From Rhyacophila brunnea (Eukaryota; Arthropoda; Insecta; Trichoptera; Rhyacophilidae), in contig JAGYXB010000698.1 of assembly GCA_022495005.1 (NCBI GenBank), positions 62,001 through 126,000 of the forward strand: 64,000 bases of DNA, given 5' to 3'. This document shows positions 1-10,700 of the stretch, in pieces. Every line of letters starts with the position of its first letter. Position 1 is the stretch's first letter. Both the position numbers and the translations under genes were made by a program. Below the pieces are notes generated by a model that did no database searches, was not told where the DNA came from, and saw nothing but the letters and a program-made list of their open reading frames with translations.

Positions 1-880
1 CACAATAGTATGCAAATCATACCAGCAGGACAAGGGACCCTAAATCTCAGTCATACTGTTAATGGTTGTTTTGTTTAACTACCTATTTGACTAGAGTTCG
101 TTAAATAAATAAATCGTAGGGATATCTGAACTTTATTTGGAAAAAGAACTAAAAAAACCTCTCGACATTGATTTCGGACGGAGAAAAATTGAGCAGAAAA
201 CCAATTGAAATGGAGGGGAAAATGAGAAGAAAGGACTTAAAACCAATCAAATTTTATTTTGGGCGGTTTTTTTTTTAAATTCTGAGCCCATTCATGGACT
301 ATATGGCATATGTGCCTAATATTTCTAACTACGCCACTGCGACTGGATGGATGAATTTTTTTAGGAAGAATAATAAAAAAGATAACCCGAATTACGTAAT
401 ATTTTTTACACAAACATTTCTAATCTAAATAATTTGTACCACTTAGAAATTTTGCTAGGGCCACCCCTGAATGATTACAATAATATGATATCATAAAAAT
501 TTGAAACAGGTGTTGAATGAGATCATTCACAATAATTCTTACCGCTTTGTCTTCTTATGTCTATTACATTTATATCGTCTTCCACCGACGCATACTTTTA
601 TAATTGTGGGCCGATTGAGTAGGCGAAATCCCGAGCCATCCGCTCCTGGATCGGCTGTTACGTTTTGCCAAACTAAGTAGTTAGTAGAGGACCACAACGC
701 TTCGAGTTCTTGGCAGGACCTACCTCTGAGAGAACAAAGAAAATACAGGAACTGGTTTATTCTACCGGGTGTGGTATTTATTTTATAACATGATTCGGAT
801 TTCGGGATATATGGAATAAAAGTTTGTTAAAGAATATGTTATTTCGAAATGCGATTATCACGCATAACAGTACACTTTAC
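1..880. other. Intergenic AT-rich DNA, no gene recognised
   Basis: I find no splice-compatible coding segment, RNA gene or intact mobile element here. A somewhat GC-richer patch at about 550-740 has no reading frame that I recognise. Confidence 0.5.
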
Positions 881-935
881 CAGTGGCGGATTAAGGAATT
901 GGAGGCCCGAGGCACTGACTGATTTTGAAGCCATG
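881..935 (+). repeat. Terminus of an interspersed element (CAGTGGCGGATTAAGG end)
   Basis: The segment begins CAGTGGCGGATTAAGG and carries a block reading GAGGCCCGAGGCACTGACTG followed by a TTTTGAAG-like word. The same block recurs at about 21365-21400 on the + strand and, in reverse orientation, at about 20028-20073 and 52078-52110. The start resembles hAT-type termini. I could not find a matching opposite end or target-site duplication, so only the end is claimed. Confidence 0.35.
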
Positions 936-984
936 CGATGAAAATAAATAAAACCATAAATTCCAACTACAACGTACTTAATCA

Positions 985-1476
985 TTGCCGACTCAAGTAG
1001 AAAGCCGATACATTCACAACGACTGGTCCTACTTTTTCCGCCTCTCCCGTAGTTGTCTATGGATGACCTGTCATTGTTCCATAGAGTGCTCGTACTGATG
1101 CGTCTGTCGTGTTCACACAGGGAATGGTTTAATTTGGATCGATGAGTTACATGATAAATAATTCACTATCATTAACACACTTTCTACAACCGTAATGCGT
1201 AGATCAATGCTACATATTTTTTGAATTTCCGATATTACCACCGGTTTTTGTGGGAAGGACTAGTCTGTATTTGACAGCTGATGACTAACAGGAATGTATA
1301 TTATTTATAAATAACACTGATAGTTAATGTACCTATATTTGATTTGAGAATTTTTTCTAATTCAATTTGAAACGAGAAAAGGTGAATCAATATGTCAAGC
1401 ATTCTGGGATCTGCTTTTGACAGCTGAACAGTGGACCACTCGTTGCTTGTGCAAAAAGATATGCAAATACAAATAT
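985..1476. repeat. Dispersed repeat, paralogous to 55368-56672
   Basis: Several ordered blocks match the distal flank of the window: the 'gccgatac' / 'attggtcctac' block, the 'ggaatggttt' / 'ttgat(c)gatgagt' block, the 'accatcggttttt' block, and a block containing 'attcaatttgaaacgagaaa'. The order and orientation are the same in the two copies. The distal copy is interrupted by an RTE fragment. The element class is not identifiable from the sequence. Confidence 0.5.
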
Positions 1477-2730
1477 CAATGCATCTTTTTCCAAGAATCC
1501 TATCCTGTAACTAGTGTAACTATAAACTATTATTATTATTGAAGACTCAGCTTGAGAGATTATGCTACGGGTCCCTTTGATGCCAATTGCAGAGATTTTG
1601 TTATGCATTGGATAATATTTTATAGGTACATACTCAATTTGTGAATTTATTATTTAAAATTTTGATGTTATTGAATAATATTGTAGGACTGGTTTTAACA
1701 GTTTATCACATATTTCTTCATAATAAATGACCTCGGCAAGACGCCCGAAGCGTCAAGGAAAGAAGAAGGAAAAATATAATTATTGTGATAGCCCAAAGAA
1801 TTATTTCTTATATGATTGTGTTTTTTGTTTACAAATATGTTTGAACACAGCTGCAATATTAATTAATATACATAATAAAAATGTGATGAGACTACAGACT
1901 TAGGATTTCCCCATCTGCTAGTAAAGTTGTTGAATATAATTGAATAATTTAGCCTCATAATTTTAATAGATATCCATAGGTATGTATGTACCTATTCTGA
2001 ACATGAATATGCTGATTATATATTCTAAGATTATTGATAGGTTGGCACGAAATATCAAAATACTTGATTTTTAAATGCAATTTATGATGATTACAGGTAA
2101 AGAAAAATCGAGTCGTAAGTCGAAACTAAATAAAATATAAATAATTAATGATTCATGACTTAACCCTCATTTTTATTAGTTTTTCTTCAATAACTTCATT
2201 ATTTAATTATAGATTGGGGAAAAAAACACCAAATTATTAATCATCATGCACTTCAAGTTTGTGTCTATTTTATATATAGACTTTGGCCCAAAATCATTGT
2301 CAAAACGTTTTTTGTGCCTCCTGTAAAATTTGATTAGTGTGGATTAACTCCTTTTGCCTTTCCAGTCCACATGTTCAAAGGACAGTGAACCAAAGATAAT
2401 CTCCCAATCGTACAAATATTAACAAAAACTACCATACCTACGACATATTATTACCCTATGTCCTATACTATAAGGCTCAAAATTTGCCAGTACATATATA
2501 TTATAATATATTATCCAAAAAGCGACGTCCCATGGGGGAAGGCAGGTCATGCGTTGCTAAGGGGCGGCACATTATAAAGGGCGGCACACGATGGAGCGAA
2601 AATTACAACTTTTGAGAGCAGTGGCGCAAACGATGCAGTCGAAAAGTGCCGACGTTTTTGTTTAATAATCGAAGCATAAAAAATCCTGACAACTTAACTA
2701 TTGTTGTATTATAATACCCAATTATTGGAA

Positions 2731-3095
2731 TGGCGGCTTATCTCACAAGCAAAATTTTCGCAACGGTGTCTCCAAGCTTGTCACAGATCTCTACGTATTT
2801 AAAACCACTACTGTTTGAGAGATAGTTCCGTGGTTTTGCTCTAATTCTCAGTATGTGTATGATGTAGATATCAATATTCAAAATTTTTTGTTGTATTTGT
2901 TTAAAAAATAATGGAAGCATTCAAAATCTTGATGACGTATTCTATTATTCAAATTTAGTATTGTACCCAATGACGGTTTATCGCATACGAGAAATATTCA
3001 CAGGGGGGCTCCAAACCTGTCAGGGCTTCAACTCTACACGTATCTAAAACCATCGCTGTTTGAGACTGTTTCATGGAAATGCCCTAATACTCAGT
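2731..3095. repeat. Two related units in tandem, about 125 bp each
   Basis: Unit 1 (2731-2854) and unit 2 (2970-3095) share, in order, a 'ggcggctta/gacggttta-tc-ca' start, a 'ctccaa.ctgtca' block, an 'acgtat.taaaacca' block and a 'ctgtttgaga' block. Further single copies lie at about 12380-12460 and, reversed, at 58493-58630, in each case inside relatives of the 2520-4212 element. The duplication is therefore internal to this hAT family. Confidence 0.55.
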
Positions 3096-3099
3096 AGAT

Positions 3100-4073
3100 C
3101 AGTCTTTCTCAAAGTGGGCGATAACGCCCCCTTGTGGGCGCTGGAGGCTTTCAGGGTGGTAGTAGATAGCTCAAAAAAAATTAGAGCGCGTTAAGGAAAT
3201 CTAGAGGGGCGACGGCAGACAAATTCTATCTATAAAAATCCGACGGAATCTAGACATGATACCACTTGAGATGCGATTTACTACTCGAATGCTTTTAGTC
3301 CCGTATACACATACGGTTAAATTAGAGTCGCTTACGCATGTAATAATGTGGATGTAGCTTTATAAACTTTCATGTACGTAGTCCATGGCTAAGTTAACTA
3401 AATAAAATTGTCTGTGATTTCCGATATTTTTTTTCATACAAAAATTTTCGGTCGATCGCGGCGATCCCATCCCTATCCGAAATTCTTGAGATGCGTATAA
3501 TGCGTAATATTGAATGCTTTGAGACCCATATAGACGAAAAAACTTGCGCATGCACTAGTCTCGTTTCCGTTTTTTATTTCATGAATCTGGCATCTCCGGA
3601 AGTTGACCAAAATGGCGTTTTGATCTGTTAAACTCTTTCCTTCCAAAAAACTTCCTGGAAAACAAAGACACAGAATGGCGCTGCTTACTAAAAACAGAAA
3701 TCGGCTGCAAATTACTGAACGCGGCGACGACTTACGGCTGTTTTTAAGTGAATTCGGGCTTGATATTAACAAACTCATCCAAATGCATCAGATTCATCCT
3801 TCACATTAGATAAATTTTAAATTCAAAATGCTAATAAAAATACTTCTAAATATGATTCTACAAGGTACATTATTCTTTGTTCTCAAAAATGGGATATGGG
3901 TCTATCTATCCTATCCATTTAATAATGCTTGTTTAAAAATTATATTTGCAATAACTGTTTTTAAGATACGTAACAGATGGTAATGTAAAAAGGTAAGTTA
4001 AAAAAATATGGGGGGCACTAGATTTTTTTTAAATCTCAAAGTGGGCGGTGGTCCAAATAAGTTTGAGAACCTG
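3100..4073 (+). mobile_element. Nested hAT element with a transposase remnant
   Basis: The left terminus is CAGTCTTTCTCAAAGTGGGC and the right terminus, in reverse complement, is CAGGTTCTCAAACTT. These are typical of hAT elements with BED-finger transposases. The 3' part of the interior still codes the end of a transposase (3675-3809). I could not match target-site duplications, perhaps because of decay. The element sits inside the hAT at 2520-4212 and is therefore younger than it. Confidence 0.6.
3675..3809 (+). pseudogene. C-terminal remnant of a hAT (ZBED/SCAND3-like) transposase
   Basis: Forty-four residues end in a stop at 3807-3809. The segment opens with KNRNRLQITERGDDLRLFLS and ends with INKLIQMHQIHPSH. 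This resembles the extreme C terminus of ZBED/SCAN-domain-3-like hAT transposases, where a 'K.RNRL' run is followed by an 'L.LSL....I..L...KQ.Q.SH' ending. The catalytic core and BED finger are absent upstream, so it cannot act as a transposase. The match is to my memory of the family, not to a search. Confidence 0.55.
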
Positions 4074-4213
4074 TGACGATGACTAATAACAATAACATAT
4101 GAGGTCGATAGGTAGGTACTCAACAAATTTGCATTCAATTTTAGTCTACAAATTAAGAGGGATGGTATTCTAAGTCTGCTTAAGGGCGGCACTTTGCCTA
4201 TGGACGTCACTGT

Positions 4214-5324
4214 ATACAAAAACGCAAAACGGCAGACTTTAGAGCGCGGAATTTTTTACTGGAGAATAAGTTTGGGATCGTTGTATAAGTTCATTCACGA
4301 GATGTGGAAATTGTTGATGATTTCAAAATTGAAAAGGAAATTAATTTTATATTTCTGTAAATTTTGAAGTCAAACAACTCAATTACTTACCTACGTATAT
4401 CTCAATAAACTAAAACGTTCCACAGTGTCTCAACAAAAATGCATTAGAATAACGGGCGGCTGAGTACCTTGGTGTGAGTCTGATCAGACCTACTAAAAAA
4501 ATCTATCTCGTTCTTTTCAATACAATTATATCTTATCGCTGATGTGTATGGAAAAAGACGATAGAGTATGCCAGTATAAATATATTATTTATTATTATAT
4601 AATTTGAATTGTATGAAGATGCTAATAATGTCATAAAAAGGACAAGAACCAACTGACTTCTTACTTGCGAAATATCAGGTGAGCGGCAAGTGACGACAAT
4701 GTAATTATCTTCCCATCTCACTAATCGTTTTTTACCCAAAGCCGTCTCGCCACTTTAATTTGTCGTATGCTTTCTTAGAATTTCAGGTACGTCAGCATTC
4801 TATTGAGCTTCTATAATTAAAAAAATAAATAAAACATAAAATTCCAACAATTTATTCTTAATATACCTATGTAGTAAATTTAAGCTGACGCCTAGCTGTC
4901 ATAATTCTTGACTGAATATAGTGGATGTCAGTACAGTATATACCTATTGAAAATCCGTCACAGATGTATATAATAAAACGTATTAAATTAGCAATTTTTT
5001 AGCTCATCAAATAGTTATACACTTTTCTTTAAACATGTGGTATTTTTATATACCTATGCAGCTAATACATACGTAATATAAATTTATGTATAATATTATT
5101 TTGTTAGTATGTGGCATCTGCAAAAAACCCACGAAATCTTTTCATTGAAATAAACATCAATTTGTTATTACTTATTTTATTAGCACATAGGTACCTACGT
5201 CTGTATACAACAAGTAACCTATTGCGTGCTTGTACTGCTGATAATCTTATTTGCGATGATTTTAATTGACATGTTGATAATTAATTTTATTTAGATTTTC
5301 GAGTGACACGTAGAGAATGGAATA
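4214..5324. other. Intergenic AT-rich DNA
   Basis: No coding exon, RNA gene or element end is recognisable, apart from short A/T runs. Confidence 0.45.
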
Positions 5325-5697
5325 TTAAGACGATACTTCAGTGAAACGGCAAATAAATTTCAACTATAGGTGCGACAAAATTTGGGCTCGCAGGCAATCG
5401 GAGAGCAAACGACGAGGTGTGAACACGTCAATTTGTTTCGTTATGGCGACGGGAGTATTAATTCTTAAATCATGTAAAGATGACTAAAAATGTTACCTAT
5501 TTAATTGAAAAAGAAAACATGTCAATGAATATATTATTATTGTTACTAATAGAATAACAATAAACAGAACATTAAATGGACGCATGTTGGATTTATATGA
5601 CAAATTATATTTCGTTGGGCATGCGTCATTTGCACAATCCGCGCATCGCCTAGCCACGATCTTTTTAGACCATGCCTCAACTGAGGTATATCCTTAA
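5325..5697. mobile_element. TTAA-bounded MITE (piggyBac type), copy 1
   Basis: The element is bounded by TTAA at both ends (5325-5328 and 5694-5697). The left terminus reads TTAAGACGATACTTCAGTG; the right terminus, reversed, reads TTAAGGATATACCTCAGTTG, giving imperfect inverted repeats. A close relative of almost the same length lies at 57973-58343, where it interrupts a hAT element exactly at a TTAA. No coding capacity is seen. It is probably a non-autonomous element moved by a piggyBac-like transposase. Confidence 0.7.
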
Positions 5698-5699
5698 TA

Positions 5700-6357
5700 T
5701 ATTTAGAAATCAATGTAAAGGTAGTACGAATAGTCCCGGATCATCGACTATGTTTGCCGAATTCAGAAAACCTTCAGCTTTGACAAGTGAGCCGAAAGTA
5801 TGAAAGTAAAAAGCAGGAAATATCCATACATTAACATACATTAATAGTGAGTATTCATACATTGATTTAATATAGTATTGTTATTTATTCATCAAATAAT
5901 AATTAATTAAATGTTGTGCCAGATTTTAATATATTATAATAAATATCTTTGAAAAAGCGACCACAGTGCAACATGTTAGACAGTCTGGCCCAAAAACATT
6001 ATAATAGGACCTAGTTAAATCTAGTAGAAAATTCAGGCTGTCCAAAATCTATTAAAGTATTTTATTAAGTAGGTATACTTTTAAATAAAAAAAAAATATT
6101 TTGTAAAGTCATGACGTATTATATACAATTTAATTGATGTTTCTCATTGATGTTTCAATTAATCATTGTTATGTAACTTGTTACTTCACACATTTATGCC
6201 ACTTTAAGAATTTGTGCCAGATTCTAAATGGAATACATACCTTAGTAATTATTGCTTAGGACTATTAGGGCTATTCTAACATATCATTTAATTCAAAAAA
6301 AAATGATAAATATGATATATTATGTAGTATTCAGGTAGGCAGGTAGTTAATTATTTC
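5700..6357. other. Intergenic AT-rich DNA
   Basis: Nothing recognisable is present. The stretch is A/T-rich with no sustained reading frame. Confidence 0.4.
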
Positions 6358-6960
6358 GGGAAGTTAACTGTCAGGTGTAAGATTTTTTAACATTGCCGCT
6401 CATGGCTGCGTTAAGCCTAGTATCCACGCACGTTCTTGCTCTACGGTTTTGCTCGATCGAGCATGTTGACTTGGAAACATGCTCGTCGTTGCGTCCACAC
6501 AGTCGAGCAACTCGACACAATACGCTGTGAGGCCACCGTCGCACCGCCATGATTTCGACAACGAGTGAGAGCGAGGACACACTAGCCTTGTCGGTGCGTC
6601 CTCACTCCCTCAATCAAATTACATCGCGCAAGAATTACGGACCTTCAATCTTTTTCGGATAGCGCAATTTGTTCGATGCCGAACAAAAAACCATCGAGCC
6701 AGATGGTACACACGTTGAGACATGTTGGAATCAGCATAAAACCATCGAGTAAGAACTGCGTGTGTACTTACTGTTACTATTAACCACGAGCTGTCAAATA
6801 ATGTCGGTGAGTAGCACATCTAAACGACAAAGCACACTGCGAGTGGCCGTGCGATGCACGCGCGGCGCGAAAGGCTTCTTGCAGTATGCTCCGCCACTAA
6901 AACGTCTTACTTTATTCTAATCAGATGCATTTGAAATCAAGTAAGACGTAGTCCCATATG
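6358..6960. repeat. Dispersed repeat interrupted by a TTAA element
   Basis: The flanks 6358-6411 and 6784-6810 match 20834-20940, with shared words cgggaagttaactgtcag and cgagctgtcaaa. In the second locus the two halves are contiguous. The difference is the 372-bp insertion 6412-6783. Both loci continue into a block containing cgtcttact. Confidence 0.6.
6412..6783. mobile_element. TTAA-bounded MITE, GC-richer than its surroundings
   Basis: TTAA lies at 6412-6415 and 6780-6783. The sub-terminal parts are inverted repeats: the left has cgcacgttcttgctc followed by acggttttgctcgatcgag; the right, reversed, has cgcagttcttactcgatggt. The related locus at about 20898 lacks this insert and reads directly from catgc into ataaccgcgagctg, an empty-site relative. 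CpG content is high. Open frames inside look accidental. Confidence 0.6.
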
Positions 6961-7550
6961 TTAACAATTATTGTAGATAACCACCTTGTTTATAGAATTG
7001 CTTCGAGTGATTGTCCGTGTTATTTTGGTGCAGTAAAAATAGGTAACGGAAACGTGTTAATTATTTAAATCGAAATATCTTCAAATTAGTTCGAGATGAA
7101 TAAAAAAGAATAAGGTAGATATAAGAAAATTTTAATAATAAATTGATCGTCAAGTAGACAGAGATTGAATCGAGACCATATATCCATTTAATATGAATAT
7201 TAATACGAAACTAATATTATAACAGTATAATATTCTTCTTTCCAGTTCTCGGCACACAAAAGGTTTATAAACCAAACCAAACAGGTTATTGTCGACCCCA
7301 GGCCATGATTGTTGTAGCTTCGCCAGTCCGTCATTAAAATCTCATTTGAATTCGATGCGAGAATACACCGCCATCGCGTTCTCTTTCCCAATAATAATAA
7401 TATTATCATTCAATAATAAAAACATATTTTTTTCTGCCACAAACTATTTATTGAAGAACAAGGAAATTCGAAACGGATGTGTGTAACAAATGTGTGCAAG
7501 ATAAAGTGTAAAATCAACCGCAGGTTTTTGAAAAGATCGGTCGTAGAATA
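6961..7550. other. Upstream flank of the serpin gene
   Basis: No coding exon is supported. A GC-richer patch at about 7250-7390 gives reading frames of 65-69 residues on both strands that match nothing I know. It could be upstream regulatory DNA of the gene that starts near 7.6 kb. Confidence 0.35.
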
Positions 7551-7623
7551 TTTATAATATTATTCTGACTGAGTAGTAAATTGCCAAGGCATAATAATAT
7601 TCGTAGTGGATTTTCGCCTGCCG

Positions 7624-7629
7624 TCAGTT
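7624..7629 (+). promoter_or_regulatory. Candidate initiator (Inr) of the serpin gene
   Basis: TCAGTT matches the arthropod initiator consensus TCAKTY. It would put transcription start at about 7626 and give a 5' untranslated region of about 137 nt before the ATG at 7763. No convincing TATA box lies 25-30 bp upstream; TTATAATA near 7552 is too far away for this start. The hexamer alone is weak evidence. Confidence 0.25.
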
Positions 7630-7762
7630 TGTGTTTCGGTCTCGGACATATCGCATGCCTAAATTATTCTCGTATAAGAGTTTCAAGAGGTTGTCATTAC
7701 CGGTTTTAAAAAAATAATCTCCGTAGACATTTTTTCCTGTTTGGTCACCGATAACAGTGACG

Positions 7763-7790
7763 ATGTTTAGGACAATACTGTGTGGGCTCG
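7763..7790 (+). CDS. Serpin exon 1: start codon and first half of the signal peptide
   Basis: ATG at 7763 opens MFRTILCGL plus one base, followed by the strong donor gtaaga at 7791. The next exon supplies GT to complete a glycine and continues VLYAVTLVSS. Together these form a classical 20-residue signal peptide with a basic residue at position 3, a hydrophobic core, and V/S at -3/-1 of the likely cleavage site. No other ATG exon upstream of 27101 gave such a fit. A GTG at 7757 in the same frame is not a plausible insect start. Intron 1 is 19,310 bp, so the join rests on phase and signal-peptide logic. Confidence 0.8.
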
Positions 7791-10700
7791 GTAAGAATTC
7801 TAAATATAACAATAATCAGTACACTAATTATCTTATATTATATAGTACCTTAGTCATATTTTATTTAAAATATCAATTCTATATTGATTACTGTGACAGT
7901 CTCTTTGTTGCCCAACCCAATATTGACAAAAAAAAATATTCAAAATAATTACCCACTCAGAGATATGATAGTTTGACCCTTTTTATATTATTTGTAGGTA
8001 AATGAGTTTATTATATTATTTTCTTATATTATCTAGGTAATTCAAATATTATATTTTTATTTGTGTAATATTGTAGCTTTGTAGAACAATCCCAAATTTA
8101 GACATCACAATTATAAATACTCAATCTGTTATTATAGATGTGTCAGTTAAAGTCATTTTTATGTTGCATATTATACAGATAAGTTTGTAATTTATTGCAG
8201 AATTACTATTGCTTGAATTGCATACTTAATTATTTTCAATGTCACAATTATGTTAACACGTTATACCTACATAATTTATATATTACTACAAGACTCAGAT
8301 GTTTTTAATTAAGACAGCTTGTTATAAAAATGTTTTGTACATGTAGATAACTATTTTTATTACCGATTGTGATAGTTTTACATAAAATCATTAACCTTGA
8401 TCAATTAAAACGAATTTCGGTTAAAAAGTGATTCTGGAGATATGTGTATAAGAATATTTTTTTTTTTAAATTAAAGTGTACCTACTTCAAATGGATATGC
8501 GAATTGGTATAAGTAACACATTATTGATATTTTTTAAAATAATTTTGTAAACAAATATTATGTAGGCATCTACTTTTCCTTGTTACGAATAATATATATA
8601 CATCCCGAACAAATAGGTACAATGAATTTCAGCCATGAATAATTGACAGATTATACCATAAAAGAAATTAATACAGAGGCGGATTGCTAGGCCCAGAGAC
8701 CGGCCGGTGAAATTGATCAATCGATCCGAAATTTAATTAAACGTAACTACGTGTTTACTAACATTATTAATTATTATAAACAACAATGATAATTGAAAAA
8801 AAATAAAACAATGTGTTGAAATGAATTGTAATGCATAATAGGTTACTGTAGTTTACACGGTTTACTAGGGGCGTAGCGAGGTGTTTTAGCGCCCGGGGCA
8901 GTAACGAAAAATGCTCCGCTTACGTAATACAAAACTTGTAGATATAAAACTTATGCACACTTACTACCATCCTATAAATACATACTAAGTTTAATGGTAT
9001 CCAGATACCTATCATTGACAGAATTAATTAATAATATGGATTAAACAATTAATAGGTACATGTATTTTCAAAAATGTAAGGCCACCTAAAACTGACAAAA
9101 TATTCAAAATTCCCGATGTTTTTATTATAGAGGATCTAATTAATCAGAAGGAAGACTAAACAATCGATTAACGATAATCGAAAATGTAGCGATTGAACGT
9201 AGTTATGTAGAATGTAGCTAATCCACAATAATGTCGATCTGAGATAATGGCACTTTAGCAACAACATGATATTAAAAATGTATGTAAAATTTAAAATTGT
9301 AAATAGTATTTTATTTCAAGAATATTTTTTTGCGGCTTGGCTATTTTCAGCAGAACGTAGAGAAAACCTTCTCGAATCTGATTTATATCATATCGCATTT
9401 TTTTTATTTTTTGTGGACTGGCTACTTTCTGCATTACTATGTCCAATTAATATTATATAAACACTTTTTTAAAGGCAATAAACACGAAAAAATATTTGCG
9501 CACCATGCGATTTTTTACGATAAAACATTACTTTTTATTATAATCATAATAAGGTTCGTTCTCTCATAATTTGGTTAATTTATGATGAAATTTTCAGTAG
9601 AAATTTTATTCTTACAATAAAACGTTTACGACTCGTTCTACGATTTCCCCTTCAATCCCTGGATGATAAAATAATTTTATTTGTAGAATTTTCTTTGAGC
9701 TGTCTGATGCTGTAAAATATAATTTGGACTTTAAACTTATCTCCAGATCTACATATTGTATTATAAACTTACAAGTCTATAATATTCACTGAATCAAAAT
9801 AAAATATGTCTGGTACCTACTCCTCTTTCCAACCTCTCGTTCCTTTGTGCCTCTCCGTAGTTTAACTAAAACTCAGGTTTTTCTGCAATATTCATTCGAA
9901 ATGCGATTTTCTTATTTAGTACACCGCAATGCTTTACACTTTATATTAATAATATGACTACTTATTGTAAGATTAATAACAAATTATATTTAAATGATAT
10001 AGGATAACACTGCATAATGTGCTTGAAAAACATTTCGAAGTTTTCTATTGTGTTTAATATATTCACTTATATAACATAGGAAAGATATAAACATTTAAAC
10101 AAAAATGAGATTTAATTAAAGAGTTCGATAAGTATTATAATTTAGTAGTATTAAGTGTATTTTCAAACATAATTAGACAAATGTTTCATAATGGAAGACC
10201 ACAAAAATTAGCTTAATATATTGATATACATATAGTGAGATCATTCTACAGTGACATTATGGGTACGCAAAAGCCATTCTCAGCTGTATTAGTTTTGTTT
10301 GTTAGCATGTAGAAAGGGTCTAAAAGTACTGTAGCAAACAATTCAAAAACTTCCGCGAATCGTTCATTGTGTCATTGTAGAATGATTTTAGTATAATTCG
10401 AAACCTTCGATTTAAAATTTGTAACGAATGTAATATTTACTACGGATTTCTCTTGCTAAAACAGATGCTTTAGGTTGGCGTATTTCTTTATAATATTAAT
10501 TAATTAATATTGTACTTATGGTAATTTGAAACTTAAAATACAAATTACAACAAAAATGGAAAGCAATTTCGGCCGCCTTCTAAGTTGCGCTCCCCGCGTG
10601 AAATGCACATTTCGCATGTATGGACGAGACGCGCCTGACGTAATATAATATTCGTGGCGTGGTCATTTGCATGTCATTGGTCAAACTGATCAAAACCATC

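Larger units (their letters stand above)
2520..4212. mobile_element. hAT-type element, about 1.7 kb, with a nested second hAT
   Basis: The left end reads aagcgacgtcccat and the right end, in reverse complement, reads cagtgacgtccata, so the termini are imperfect inverted repeats. They are flanked by tatccaaa (2512-2519) and tatacaaa (4213-4220), an 8-bp duplication with one mismatch, as expected for hAT transposons. No transposase frame of its own is left. The interior holds two related units (2731-2854 and 2970-3095) and a second hAT insertion (3100-4073). A reverse-oriented relative lies at 57944 to about 58725, and lone left ends lie near 11455 and 14269. Confidence 0.7.

Noticed and set aside
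7200..7486. Overlapping frames of 65-69 residues just upstream of the serpin
   Set aside because: They lie on opposite strands, with no known motif and no splice link to the serpin frame. Upstream regulatory DNA is more plausible.
8867..8935. A transposon end at ggggcgtagcgagg
   Set aside because: It resembles an element terminus but no inverted partner or duplication was located; not listed as a feature.
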